A stretch of 64,000 bases of DNA from Erwinia sorbitola (GCF_009738185.1 NZ_CP046509.1:310001-374000); one strand, 5' to 3'. Counted from the stretch's first letter, positions 1 to 8,211 are shown. Notes: generated by a model from the sequence alone, not told the origin. Program-made: numbers and translations.

Positions 1-32
1 GCATTGATATTATCGGGCCGGAGTTTCGTTAA
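1..32 (+). CDS. ugpQ: Glycerophosphodiester phosphodiesterase, C-terminal end only
   Basis: Only the last nine codons and the TAA stop are in the window. They read IDIIGPEFR, which matches the IDVIGPNF ending of E. coli UgpQ as I remember it. UgpQ is a cytosolic phosphodiesterase that releases glycerol-3-phosphate from glycerophosphodiesters imported by the Ugp ABC transporter. In E. coli ugpQ directly precedes yhhA and ggt, and those are the next two genes here, which supports the call. The rest of the gene lies left of the window. Confidence 0.7.
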   Translation, partial: IDIIGPEFR

Positions 33-57
33 GCAAAGGCCACGGTGCAAAGGGTCG

Positions 58-286
58 GGCATGCGCGATGATACGCAGGGGCGAGGCATGGCCCGGCGAT
101 TGTTGTGGTATGCACGATAATACGCAGGGGCGAGGCATGGCTCGGCGATTGTGGTATGCACGATAATACGCAGGGGCGAGGCATGGCTCGGCGATTGTGG
201 TATGCACGATAATACGCAGGGGCGAGGCATGGCTCGGCGATTGTGGTATGCACGATAATACGTAGGGGCGAGGCATGCCTCGCCCA
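58..286. repeat. Tandem repeat array, about 46-bp period, ending in a perfect palindrome
   Basis: Units begin with ATACGCAGGGG at 71, 120, 166 and 212, and with ATACGTAGGGG at 258. The spacings are 49, 46, 46 and 46 bp. The first unit differs by a TGT insertion and one substitution; the next three are almost identical. Each inner unit carries an imperfect hairpin, GCGAGGCATGGCTCG. The last unit ends in the perfect 20-bp palindrome GGGCGAGGCATGCCTCGCCC (266-285). A degenerate half unit (CATGCGCGATG) precedes the array. It fills the gap between the convergent 3' ends of ugpQ and the yhhA-like gene, so the palindromic end could act as a bidirectional terminator (inference). There are no unique spacers, so it is not a CRISPR array. 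Confidence 0.93.
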
Positions 287-290
287 AAGG

Positions 291-569
291 TTAATTCTGT
301 TTCACCTGTCCGTCTTTGGTGCGTTGGCTGGCGCTGTCGCGCTGCTCCTGCATTTTACGCTGCAAATCCTGCTGCTGACGCTGCTGATCCTGCTGGAGCT
401 TCATCTTCTGCTGCGACTGCTGATTTTGCATATTCTGCTGCAAGCGCTGGGTGCTCGGGTTGTAACCTTGCTGCTGCTGGTTACTGTTATTGCTGTTGTT
501 ACTCAGCATGTTTGCCATACCGGTTAACGGCAGTACGGCGGCAAAGATAACTAACCATTTCATTTTCAT
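291..569 (-). CDS. yhhA: Small Gln-rich exported protein, YhhA-like (DUF2756)
   Basis: A 92-residue protein with an N-terminal signal peptide (about residues 1-19, KMKWLVIFAAVLPLTGMA), followed by a low-complexity, very Gln/Asn-rich mature part. It is likely periplasmic. Position just upstream of ggt and downstream of ugpQ, plus the Gln-rich composition, match E. coli YhhA, though this copy is clearly shorter than my recollection of about 146 residues. The start at 569 is preceded by GGAGGA at a good spacing; a second ATG two codons later is possible. The function of the family is unknown. The mature region is probably disordered. Confidence 0.75.
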   Translation of the reverse strand: MKMKWLVIFAAVLPLTGMANMLSNNSNNSNQQQQGYNPSTQRLQQNMQNQQSQQKMKLQQDQQRQQQDLQRKMQEQRDSASQRTKDGQVKQN

Positions 570-724
570 TTTTATTCCTCCGTGTTACTTCCTTAAGTCT
601 ACTTCAGCCACAGGCCTTTCACCCCAGGAGTGCTCCTGATTTGCGTTAGCGTTCGCCTTTCCGCCATTTTTGTGCATATTTATCAATGGCAAACATAACG
701 TAAATATAATTAAAGGATGTAACA

Positions 725-2473
725 ATGATGACAAAGGTTACTCTGAAACGTCTTTCTTGGTCGCTGTTAGCCGGATTACTGGTCTGGCAGGGGGCAGGTG
801 CTGCGCCCACTGCCCCGCCTGTCTCCTACGGGGTGGGGGCGGATACCTTCCATCCGGTTAAGGCACAGCACGGTATGGTCGCCTCGGTGGATGCGACGGC
901 AACTCAGGTCGGGGTGAAAATCCTGGAGCAGGGCGGTAATGCAGTGGATGCAGCCATCGCCGTGGGCTACGCATTGGCGGTAACCCATCCGCAGGCAGGA
1001 AACCTTGGCGGCGGGGGCTTTATGCTGCTGCGTACCGCCTCCGGAAATACCACCGCGATAGATTTCCGTGAGATGGCTCCGGTGCATGCCAGCCGTAATA
1101 TGTTCCTTGATGCTGAGGGTAACCCCGACAGCAAAAAATCACTGACGTCCCCTCTTGCCTCCGGCGTGCCCGGCACCGTGGCGGGCTTCTCGCTGGCCAG
1201 TCAGAAATATGGCACCCTGCCGCTGAGTACCTTAATCAAACCTGCCCTTGAGCTGGCGCGTAACGGCATCGTAGTGAACGATTCGCTGGCTGACGACCTG
1301 AAGGTTTACGGTAAAGAGGTGCTGGTTGCACATCCCAACAGTAAAGCTATTTTCTTCAAATCCGACGGCACACCTTATCTGAAAGGGGAAAAGCTGGTGC
1401 AGCGCAACCTGGCGCGCAGCCTTGAACTGATTGCGCAGCAGGGGCCGGATGCCTTCTATAAAGGTAAAATTGCCGATGAAATTGTCGGCGAGATGCAGCA
1501 GCAAGGTGGTCTGATCGCTAAAACCGACCTGGCAAATTTCCGGGCGGTTGAACGTAAACCGATAAGCGGTACCTATCGCGGCTATGAAGTGTTCTCCATG
1601 CCGCCTCCGTCCTCCGGCGGCATTCATATTGTGCAGATTCTAAATATTCTCGAAAACTTCGACCTGGCGAAGATGGGTTTTGGCAGCGCTGATGCCATCC
1701 AGGTTATGGCAGAAGCGGAAAAATATGCCTATGCCGACCGCTCGGAATATCTGGGCGATCCGGATTTCGTCAAGGTGCCCTGGCAGGCGCTGACCAGTAA
1801 AGCCTATGCTAAATCGCTGGCGCAGCAGATTGATATGGCCAAAGCACGCCCATCTGCGGAGATTAAACCGGGGAAACTGGCACCGTATGAAAGCAACCAG
1901 ACCACCCACTTCTCGGTAGTGGATAAAGATGGCAATGCGGTGGCAGTCACCTACACCCTGAACACTAATTTCGGCAGCGGCATTGTTGCCGGGAACAGCG
2001 GTATTCTGCTGAATAACGAGATGGACGACTTCTCCGCCAGGCCGGGAACGCCAAACGTGTATGGGCTGGTGGGTGGTGAAGCTAATGCGGTACAGCCTTA
2101 CAAACGCCCGCTCTCATCCATGTCACCAACCATCATCGCGAAAAACGGCAAAACCTGGCTGGTTACCGGCAGCCCGGGCGGTAGCCGTATTATCACCACT
2201 GTGCTGCAAATGGTGGTGAACAGCATCGACTTTGGGATGAACGTTGCCGAAGCGACGAATGCTCCGCGTTTCCACCATCAGTGGTTGCCGGATCAGCTGC
2301 GCGTGGAGAAGGGCTTCAGTCCGGATACGCTGAAATTACTCAGTGAGAAGGGGCAGAATGTGAAAGTGATGTCGGCAATGGGCAGCACACAGAGCATTAT
2401 GCTGGGGCCGGACGGCACACGTTACGGCGCGTCAGATCCGCGTACTATTGATGATTTAACCGCAGGTTACTGA
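725..2473 (+). CDS. ggt: Gamma-glutamyltranspeptidase precursor
   Basis: A periplasmic N-terminal nucleophile hydrolase that cleaves the gamma-glutamyl bond of glutathione and transfers or hydrolyses the glutamyl group. It has 582 residues (E. coli about 580). The signal peptide covers roughly residues 1-27, ending AGA. The precursor self-cleaves into large and small subunits before the nucleophile threonine, here T393 in QTTHFSVVD (T391 in E. coli). The oxyanion-hole serines lie in PLSSMSP, and the conserved GSPGGSR and FHHQWLPD blocks follow. The start is preceded by AAAGGATG. It is monocistronic and followed by a hairpin terminator at 2481-2512. Confidence 0.97.
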   Translation: MMTKVTLKRLSWSLLAGLLVWQGAGAAPTAPPVSYGVGADTFHPVKAQHGMVASVDATATQVGVKILEQGGNAVDAAIAVGYALAVTHPQAGNLGGGGFMLLRTASGNTTAIDFREMAPVHASRNMFLDAEGNPDSKKSLTSPLASGVPGTVAGFSLASQKYGTLPLSTLIKPALELARNGIVVNDSLADDLKVYGKEVLVAHPNSKAIFFKSDGTPYLKGEKLVQRNLARSLELIAQQGPDAFYKGKIADEIVGEMQQQGGLIAKTDLANFRAVERKPISGTYRGYEVFSMPPPSSGGIHIVQILNILENFDLAKMGFGSADAIQVMAEAEKYAYADRSEYLGDPDFVKVPWQALTSKAYAKSLAQQIDMAKARPSAEIKPGKLAPYESNQTTHFSVVDKDGNAVAVTYTLNTNFGSGIVAGNSGILLNNEMDDFSARPGTPNVYGLVGGEANAVQPYKRPLSSMSPTIIAKNGKTWLVTGSPGGSRIITTVLQMVVNSIDFGMNVAEATNAPRFHHQWLPDQLRVEKGFSPDTLKLLSEKGQNVKVMSAMGSTQSIMLGPDGTRYGASDPRTIDDLTAGY

Positions 2474-2480
2474 TGTTTAC

Positions 2481-2512
2481 GGGGCGAGGCGCCTGGCGAT
2501 TCGCCCCCTTTT
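2481..2512 (+). terminator. Rho-independent terminator of ggt, related to the palindrome family
   Basis: The stem GGGGCGA (2481-2487) pairs with TCGCCCC (2501-2507), followed by CTTTT. The loop contains GGCGCC. The left arm resembles the dispersed GGGCGAGGC palindromes of this window. It lies between convergent ggt and the dioxygenase gene. Confidence 0.75.
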
Positions 2513-2514
2513 AA

Positions 2515-3657
2515 TTACGCCTGACGCTTCCGCACGTGTTCACTCAGCTGCTGGTCAAAATGGACTTCTGTCCACTCCTCTTTTAACGCCTGCAACAGCA
2601 GAGCCTGCTGCGTCTGCGGCACCAGCCCGCCAAGCGGTGGGTCGGTATCCAGATTAGTCGGGAACGAATAGCCCTCGGCTGCCGCCGCAATCACCGCATT
2701 ACGTTGCTCCGTCTCCAGCTGGCGCTGACGCAGGGCCGGATAGAGGCTCAACAGCACCTTCACGTGGTTCACCTTCTCCATGGTTTTACCAAAGCTGGAA
2801 GAGACCTGGAGCAGGTTGGCGGTGCGGATATGATCCGCCGTGGTGTTATTGCCTGCCGCGTGGAACAGCGCCGGGTTAAAGAACAGGCCATCGCCTTTGC
2901 TCAACGGCAGCTGTATCGCATGCTGCTGGAAGTATTCAATAAAGGCGGGCTGCCGCCATGCCAGATAGCCGCCCTGATACTGATGGGAGAACGGCAAAAG
3001 CTGCGTCGGGCCGGACTCCAGCGGCATCTCGCTGTGCGCCACTGCACCTTGCAGGGTCAAATACTGCGAAAGAATCTGTAAGGGCAGCGGGAAGCGGGCA
3101 ACCACGTCGTTACTCTGGAAGCCCAGATGGTAGTCGCGGTGCGGCTGCTGTGCTTTGCCGCCCGGGCGCACCTGATTCACCTGTGCAGTGATCTCATAGC
3201 CAGGCCCCACCCAGCTTTCGCAAATCAGCGCCAGCAGCGGGTTAGCGTAGTAATCGATAAACGCGTCGGCGTCGCGCTCGGCAACTTTTTGCAGAGCATT
3301 CCAGATGCGTCCGTTACTGCCCGCTTTAGCAAAATGGTCGCCGCCACCGCCGGACGCTGCTTCATCGCGCAGGATCTCTTCAAAAATCTGGCTGCTGCGA
3401 TCCACCGCCGCCAGATCGCGATACAGCCCTTTGACCACAAATACGCCCGGTCCGGAAGAGAGCGCACGGTGCAGTTCACTCAGCACCGCCTGGCGATCGT
3501 CGTGGGCCGCGCTGATGAGCGAATCAGCCTGATAGATCAGCACATTGCGTTCCGCACCCTGCGCCAGCGGGAACGCCTGCTGCTGCAATGACTGCTGGCA
3601 GACGCTATTGAACTCATCCACCGACAGCTGCTCTTCGTTAAGATAGATTGTGTTCAT
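2515..3657 (-). CDS. Phytanoyl-CoA dioxygenase-family (PhyH) Fe(II)/2-oxoglutarate oxygenase
   Basis: A 380-residue cytosolic oxygenase. The metal-binding facial triad is visible as H173-x-D175 in QPHRDYHLGF and the distal H266 in FFNPALFHAAGN. R278 (ADHIRTANL) fits the 2-oxoglutarate-binding arginine. This layout is typical of the PhyH superfamily, whose members hydroxylate varied small molecules. The substrate cannot be read from sequence. It lies 9 bp downstream of the SDR gene on the same strand with its own AAGGAG site, so the two almost certainly form an operon and may act on successive steps. It is absent from the E. coli version of this locus. An exact pathway would be a guess. Confidence 0.8.
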   Translation of the reverse strand: MNTIYLNEEQLSVDEFNSVCQQSLQQQAFPLAQGAERNVLIYQADSLISAAHDDRQAVLSELHRALSSGPGVFVVKGLYRDLAAVDRSSQIFEEILRDEAASGGGGDHFAKAGSNGRIWNALQKVAERDADAFIDYYANPLLALICESWVGPGYEITAQVNQVRPGGKAQQPHRDYHLGFQSNDVVARFPLPLQILSQYLTLQGAVAHSEMPLESGPTQLLPFSHQYQGGYLAWRQPAFIEYFQQHAIQLPLSKGDGLFFNPALFHAAGNNTTADHIRTANLLQVSSSFGKTMEKVNHVKVLLSLYPALRQRQLETEQRNAVIAAAAEGYSFPTNLDTDPPLGGLVPQTQQALLLQALKEEWTEVHFDQQLSEHVRKRQA

Positions 3658-3666
3658 CTTTGCTCC

Positions 3667-4497
3667 TTACAGGGCCAGTTTCTGCTGAGGCTGAGGTGCA
3701 CCATCGTCACCACAGCCCACCACGTTCTGATCAAAGTCGATGACTGCGCCGGTCATCATCCCTGACTCTTCTGAAAGTAAAAATGCCACGCCACGCGCCA
3801 CTTCCTGTGGTTTCAACAGGCGGCCAAACGGCTGGGCACGCTCGGCTTTTTCCAGCCAGTCATCGCTGGCCTGGTGATACTGCTTCTGAATATCATCTTC
3901 GTGCGGCGTATCCATCCAGCCAATATTCAGACCATTGACGCGGATGCGATTGCGCATCGCGCTAAAGGCGACATTTTTGGTCAGCGTCACCAGCGCACCT
4001 TTGGATGCGGCGTAGGTGGTGAGGAAGCTCTGGCCGCCGTGGGAGGTCATGGTAATGATATTGACGATGCTGCCTTCCACATTGTTAGCGATCATCAGTT
4101 TGATCGCGGCCTGCATCAGGAAGAACGGGGCGCGTACGTTGACGGCAAAGATGGCGTCAAACAGCTCCGGGGTGGTATTGAGGATGGTGCCACGGTCGGA
4201 CATTCCTGCGCAGTTCACCAGTCCGTGCAGCGTACCAAAGCGTGTTGCCGCTTCGGCAATCACGCGCTCACAGGCTTCCGGATCGCTGATATCGGCGGCG
4301 ACAAACCAGGCTTCACAGCCGAGTGCACGCAGTGTTTCTGCCTGAGCGGCTCCGGCTTTGCTGTTACGCCCACACAGGATCAGCCCACGCGCACCGCGTT
4401 CGGCAAGTAATCGTGCAACGGCAGCGCCAAGTCCCTGGGTGCTGCCGGTGACCACATAGACGTTACCGTGAAACTGCTGACTAAGATTTAAGCTCAT
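3667..4497 (-). CDS. Short-chain dehydrogenase/reductase (SDR)
   Basis: A 276-residue classical SDR with a Rossmann NAD(P) motif TGSTQGLG (residues 17-24), an NCAG motif (95-98) and the catalytic pair Y162/K166 in YAASK. The position usually held by the catalytic serine, 13 residues before the tyrosine, is T149. S152 lies nearby in IITMTS, so the active site may be slightly atypical. It is the first gene of a two-gene operon with the PhyH dioxygenase; together they could hydroxylate and then oxidise a common substrate (inference). The ATG at 4497 opens a well-conserved N-terminus. Its divergent neighbour is the aspartic protease gene. Confidence 0.85.
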   Translation of the reverse strand: MSLNLSQQFHGNVYVVTGSTQGLGAAVARLLAERGARGLILCGRNSKAGAAQAETLRALGCEAWFVAADISDPEACERVIAEAATRFGTLHGLVNCAGMSDRGTILNTTPELFDAIFAVNVRAPFFLMQAAIKLMIANNVEGSIVNIITMTSHGGQSFLTTYAASKGALVTLTKNVAFSAMRNRIRVNGLNIGWMDTPHEDDIQKQYHQASDDWLEKAERAQPFGRLLKPQEVARGVAFLLSEESGMMTGAVIDFDQNVVGCGDDGAPQPQQKLAL

Positions 4498-4812
4498 GGT
4501 TACACTGCCTTTTTAGTTAATTATGTAGGTTCAGAAGAGATATCAATTGCTCTGAATTACCTTAGCACCAACATTTCATTAACAATACGCAGTAGAAACC
4601 TCAAAAAAACCTCAAAAATAACTCATTTGGTCATCGAGCATTGTGCAGAGCGGGATCGGCGATAGCGGTGCTTTTTTGTGTCTTTTCTCTGCAATTTAGG
4701 GCGTTTAGCACGTTTATCTCTGGTCTTATCCACTTTTATGCGTAAATTAAAGCGATATAAAAATCCATTTGGCTCCAATAATGGAAGCGGGGCGTCCATC
4801 ACAAGGAAAGTT
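4498..4812. other. AT-rich divergent intergenic region
   Basis: About 315 bp between the SDR/dioxygenase operon (leftward) and the aspartic protease gene (rightward). It must hold both promoters. It contains a short direct repeat, CCTCAAAAA, around 4600-4615 and many A/T runs. No operator I recognise is present. Two upstream in-frame starts of the protease ORF fall here but look non-functional. Confidence 0.5.
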
Positions 4813-6000
4813 ATGAAGCACTCTGTACTTCTCTTCTCGTTTACCGCTGTTTTGTTGTCAGGAACATCATCTGCACTGGCAGAAGGTGAAGGTAGCGCTT
4901 ATTTAGCTGCCCCACCGTTGTTAACGGTTCCGGTGCGGCCAGACGTGTTGATAGTGCCGGTGAAAATCAGTGGCAGGCAGTACCATTTCCTGCTGGATAC
5001 CGGCATTAGCACGACGTTGATAGATAATGCTCTGGCGAAGCAACTGACAGAACCACTGCCGGACGAGCAGGTTCCTGCACTGCATCGATCGACACTGGCA
5101 GTCGGGGTTTACACTGAGGAGGGACCGCTGCCTCGTCATGTTTTTAAGTTCTGGCAACCTTTAGCCATGGCGCTTGGCGATGCGGTAATTCCTGCCAGCG
5201 TACCGTGGCTTGGGGCAGATCTCAGTTCCATTGCTCAGGTGACCGGTGTCAGAGTTGACGGCGTTTTGGGAATGGATATTTTCCGCCAGTTTGCCTGGCA
5301 GGTGGATAATCAGCAGCAGCAGCTCACCCTCTGGCAGCAGGCACCCGGTACGCTGGATTATCCGGTGTGTGTTCCCTACCGTGATTCCTATGATTCAGGC
5401 CCTCAGCTGATGCTGGACTACCACGATCTTCCGGTACCGATGACGGTCAATACTGGCGTTGACTACAGCTACATCGGCGATGAGCTGATCAAGGTAAGCC
5501 GCGAGCGCCCGCAGAGTGCAGTACTGACCGGTATTAATCAGCCGATGCTGGGGTTAAATGGCCAGGAGGTCAGCGATGGCTATTCACTGGCGGGCCTGAG
5601 TTTTAACCTGATGCCGCTGGGCAAACTGTTAGCGCGTGAGAATAAACATGGCGCATTTGGCCTGGGAATGAACTTCCTGGCGCGTTTCGATCGCTATCTG
5701 TTTTTACCGGAGAAGATGCTGTTCTGCTATCAGGAGCAGAATTTTACCCGTGATGAACCGGCCCCCCAGCGAGTGCTTGCCGTTCGTTATTACCAGCAGC
5801 GGATTGAGCTGTTTTCTAATCCCTCTCCGGCTCTGGCGCGTTTTGGCCTGCAAAACGGTGACGTGCTGTTGGAAGTTAACGGCAACAAAGTTATGCCTGA
5901 GCGTATTTATCATCTGCGTAATGCGCTGGCAGACACCCCCGCAGGGGAGCTGAAGCTGAAGATTGAACGGCGTGGAAAAATGAAAACCATCACCATTTGA
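4813..6000 (+). CDS. Periplasmic retropepsin-like aspartic protease with C-terminal PDZ-like domain
   Basis: A 395-residue predicted exported protein. The chosen ATG (4813) follows AAGGAAAG and opens a signal peptide (about residues 1-23, ending ALA). In-frame starts farther upstream would bury that signal. The first aspartic-protease motif is LLDTGIST (D62-T63-G64), and the flap-side motif DGVLGMDIF lies near 149-157. A second motif reads VNTGVDYS (N213-T214-G215), so the second catalytic aspartate is replaced by asparagine. Residues about 320-395 look like a PDZ domain, with FGLQNGDVLLEVNG and KIERRGK. It could be a peptidase, or a peptide binder with lost activity. E. coli has no counterpart here. 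The target is unknown. Confidence 0.7.
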   Translation: MKHSVLLFSFTAVLLSGTSSALAEGEGSAYLAAPPLLTVPVRPDVLIVPVKISGRQYHFLLDTGISTTLIDNALAKQLTEPLPDEQVPALHRSTLAVGVYTEEGPLPRHVFKFWQPLAMALGDAVIPASVPWLGADLSSIAQVTGVRVDGVLGMDIFRQFAWQVDNQQQQLTLWQQAPGTLDYPVCVPYRDSYDSGPQLMLDYHDLPVPMTVNTGVDYSYIGDELIKVSRERPQSAVLTGINQPMLGLNGQEVSDGYSLAGLSFNLMPLGKLLARENKHGAFGLGMNFLARFDRYLFLPEKMLFCYQEQNFTRDEPAPQRVLAVRYYQQRIELFSNPSPALARFGLQNGDVLLEVNGNKVMPERIYHLRNALADTPAGELKLKIERRGKMKTITI

Positions 6001-6132
6001 TATCAGCAGGGGAGAGCTACGGCATCCCCTGTGTCTCAGTGACTGACGTAAACGTGCCTCCTTGTTGATAGATTCCTGTGGAAAATCAGGGTTTTTATCG
6101 CCACTTTAAGCAAAAAATAAACAGAAAATGGC

Positions 6133-6162
6133 TTTACAAGTGCGAATGATAATGATTATTAT
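6133..6162 (+). promoter_or_regulatory. Predicted sigma-70 promoter of ryhB
   Basis: The -35 TTTACA (6133-6138) and -10 TATTAT (6157-6162) are 18 bp apart, with the Fur box lying over the -10. This places the start of transcription near 6169, where the RNA begins GCG as in E. coli RyhB. Confidence 0.65.
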
Positions 6163-6166
6163 TGTC
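6148..6166 (+). promoter_or_regulatory. Fur box of ryhB
   Basis: GATAATGATTATTATTGTC agrees with the 19-bp Fur consensus at 16 of 19 positions by my count. It covers the -10 region of the ryhB promoter, so iron-loaded Fur should block transcription. Confidence 0.85.
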
Positions 6167-6168
6167 AT

Positions 6169-6264
6169 GCGTTTTCAGGAATGCCTCTGGTACAGACTGA
6201 AAAAGCACGACATTGCTCACATTGCTTCAGTATTTCTTAGCCAGCTCGGGTGCTGGCTTTTTTT
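6169..6264 (+). ncRNA. ryhB: Iron-responsive small RNA RyhB
   Basis: The Hfq-dependent sRNA that lowers expression of iron-using proteins when Fur is inactive. It is about 96 nt long. The diagnostic core AAAGCACGACATTGCTCACA (about 6200-6220), continuing TTGCTTC, is the conserved target-pairing and Hfq region of E. coli RyhB. The 3' end is the hairpin AGCCAGC/GCTGGCT (6239-6258) followed by a long T run, as in E. coli. The 5' part is diverged. A Fur box sits directly upstream. Location next to yhhW agrees with E. coli, where ryhB lies beside yhhX-yhhW; here yhhX is gone. A short open frame across the same DNA is not a gene. Confidence 0.93.
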
Positions 6265-6266
6265 TT
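6239..6266 (+). terminator. Rho-independent terminator of ryhB
   Basis: The stem AGCCAGC (6239-6245) pairs with GCTGGCT (6252-6258) and is followed by an uninterrupted T run to 6266. Confidence 0.9.
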
Positions 6267-6412
6267 GCCTGCCGCTCCTCCTTCTTCAGCAATTCCCCTG
6301 TTTATTGACCTCTGTTTATATCGAATTTTTTGAACAGAGAAGACAATTTTCTCCGCTATCATCCGCAGCGCTACAAGTCCAGACTGTGTCAAAACGTTGA
6401 GGAGAATTGAAT

Positions 6413-7108
6413 ATGATTTACTTACGCAAAGCACAAGATCGTGGTCATGCTAATCATGGCTGGCTGGACAGTTATCACACATTCTCATTCGCTGATTACT
6501 ACGATGCCAACTTTATGGGCTTCTCGGCACTGCGGGTAATTAATGAAGATGTGATTGATGGCGGCCAGGGCTTTGGTACCCATCCTCATAAAGATATGGA
6601 AATTCTGACCTATGTGTTGTCCGGCACCGTTGAACATCAGGACAGCATGGGTAATAAAGAGCAGATCCCGGCGGGTGAGTTCCAGATTATGAGCGCCGGT
6701 ACGGGCGTTCGCCACTCAGAGTACAACGCCAGTAAAGATGTGCCGCTGCATCTGTATCAGATCTGGATCATCCCGGAAAGAACCGGTATTGAACCACGTT
6801 ATGCGCAGCGCCGTTTTGACGATGTACAGGGTCGCCAGCTGGTGCTTTCTCCGGATGAGCGTGAAGGTTCTTTGAAGGTATTCCAGGATATGACGCTGTC
6901 GCGCTGGGTGCTGAAGCAGGATGAGCAGGCAAGCGTGGACATTGACGCAGGCCGTCGCGTCTGGATCCAGGTGGTGAAGGGCGATGTGACGGTTAATGGC
7001 GAACAGGCAGGCACCAGCGATGCCTTTGCTATCTGGGATGAGAAATCCCTGGCGATTGTTGCCAGCAGCGATGCAGAAATCCTGCTGTTCGATCTGCCGC
7101 CAGTCTAA
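6413..7108 (+). CDS. yhhW: Pirin-family quercetin 2,3-dioxygenase-like protein
   Basis: A 231-residue bicupin, the same length as E. coli YhhW, for which quercetinase activity has been described. The metal ligands are all present: H57 and H59 in THPHKDME, H101 and E103 in VRHSEYN. The ATG at 6413 follows GAGGAG; a TTG two codons earlier is not needed. It is cytosolic, with the physiological substrate uncertain. It is monocistronic, followed by a clear terminator and then gntR, the same neighbour as in E. coli. Confidence 0.93.
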   Translation: MIYLRKAQDRGHANHGWLDSYHTFSFADYYDANFMGFSALRVINEDVIDGGQGFGTHPHKDMEILTYVLSGTVEHQDSMGNKEQIPAGEFQIMSAGTGVRHSEYNASKDVPLHLYQIWIIPERTGIEPRYAQRRFDDVQGRQLVLSPDEREGSLKVFQDMTLSRWVLKQDEQASVDIDAGRRVWIQVVKGDVTVNGEQAGTSDAFAIWDEKSLAIVASSDAEILLFDLPPV

Positions 7109-7129
7109 TCGTTATCTCGTTCACATATT

Positions 7130-7158
7130 GGGTGCGGTTTGCCGCACCCTTTCTCTTT
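7130..7158 (+). terminator. Rho-independent terminator of yhhW
   Basis: GGGTGCGG (7130-7137), loop TTTG, CCGCACCC (7142-7149), then TTTCTCTTTTT. Confidence 0.88.
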
Positions 7159-7215
7159 TTTATCCCCCTATCTTTGTTACACTCAGCTCAAATCCTTCCT
7201 ATCCGTTGAAATCAG

Positions 7216-8211
7216 ATGAAGAAAAAAAGACCGGTACTACAGGATGTTGCGGATCGTGTAGGTATCACTAAAATGACCGTCAGCCGCTATCTGCGTCATC
7301 CCGATCAGGTATCTGCCGCTTTGCAGGGCAGGATCGCGGCTGCACTGGATGAACTTGGCTATATTCCGAATCGCGCCCCCGATATGCTCTCAAATGCGAC
7401 CAGTCGCGCCATCGGCGTGCTGCTCCCTTCACTGACGAACCAGGTGTTTGCCGATGTGCTGCGCGGTATTGAAACTGTCACAGATGCGGCGGGCTACCAG
7501 ACGCTGCTTGGGCACTTTGGCTACAGTGCAGAAAAAGAGGAGTTGCAGCTGCGTTCACTGCTGGGCTGGAATATTGACGGGCTGATCCTCACCGAGCGTA
7601 CGCACACCCCCGGCAGCCTGCGCATGATTGAAACTGCCGGTATTCCGGTCATTGAAATGATGGACTGCATCTCGCCGTGCCTCGATATGGCGGTAGGGTT
7701 TGATAACGTTGAAGCAGCACGGCAGATGACCCACGCAATCCTGAAAAAAGGGCACCGGCATACGGTATATCTCGGTGCGCGCCTTGATGAACGTACCCTG
7801 CAAAAAGAGCATGGTTATCGCCTTGCTATGCTGGAAGCCGGGCTGGAGCCTAACTGCATTATGATGGAGGCGGCGTCGTCCTTTTCCGCCGGGGCGATGC
7901 TGATGTGTGAAGCACAGAAACGCTACCCGCTGACTGACAGCCTGTTTTGTACCAATGATGACCTGGCGGTAGGTGCGATGTTTGAGTGTCAGCGTCAGGG
8001 GCTGAAGGTTCCGCAGCAGATGGCGATTGCCGGTTTCCATGGCCATGATATTGCCCATGTGACCAACCCCCAGCTGGCCACGGTGCAGACACCGCGTGAG
8101 CAAATGGGCCATGAGTCTGCGGCGCTGCTGCTGGCCCGTATTCGCGGGGAAAACGTTGATTTTTCCCCGGTGAACGTCGGTTTTACCATTTTTACAGGCG
8201 GCAGTATTTAA
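7216..8211 (+). CDS. gntR: Gluconate operon repressor GntR (LacI family)
   Basis: A 331-residue LacI-type repressor, the same length as E. coli GntR. The N-terminal helix-turn-helix is LQDVADRVGITKMTVSRYL (about residues 8-26), with the hinge helix near 50-60. The rest is a periplasmic-binding-like domain that binds gluconate. It represses the gluconate kinase/permease genes that follow, and the matching operator lies upstream of gntK at 8403-8421. Gene order gntR-gntK-gntU is as in E. coli. It is probably transcribed from its own promoter in the 107-bp gap after yhhW. Confidence 0.95.
   Translation: MKKKRPVLQDVADRVGITKMTVSRYLRHPDQVSAALQGRIAAALDELGYIPNRAPDMLSNATSRAIGVLLPSLTNQVFADVLRGIETVTDAAGYQTLLGHFGYSAEKEELQLRSLLGWNIDGLILTERTHTPGSLRMIETAGIPVIEMMDCISPCLDMAVGFDNVEAARQMTHAILKKGHRHTVYLGARLDERTLQKEHGYRLAMLEAGLEPNCIMMEAASSFSAGAMLMCEAQKRYPLTDSLFCTNDDLAVGAMFECQRQGLKVPQQMAIAGFHGHDIAHVTNPQLATVQTPREQMGHESAALLLARIRGENVDFSPVNVGFTIFTGGSI

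Noticed and set aside
58..286. Regularly spaced repeats as a possible CRISPR array
   Set aside because: Units are contiguous and nearly identical over their full length, with no unique spacers, and no cas gene is in the window.
6128..6400. A 90-residue open frame
   Set aside because: It runs across the Fur box, RyhB and its terminator; no ribosome site and no recognisable protein features.
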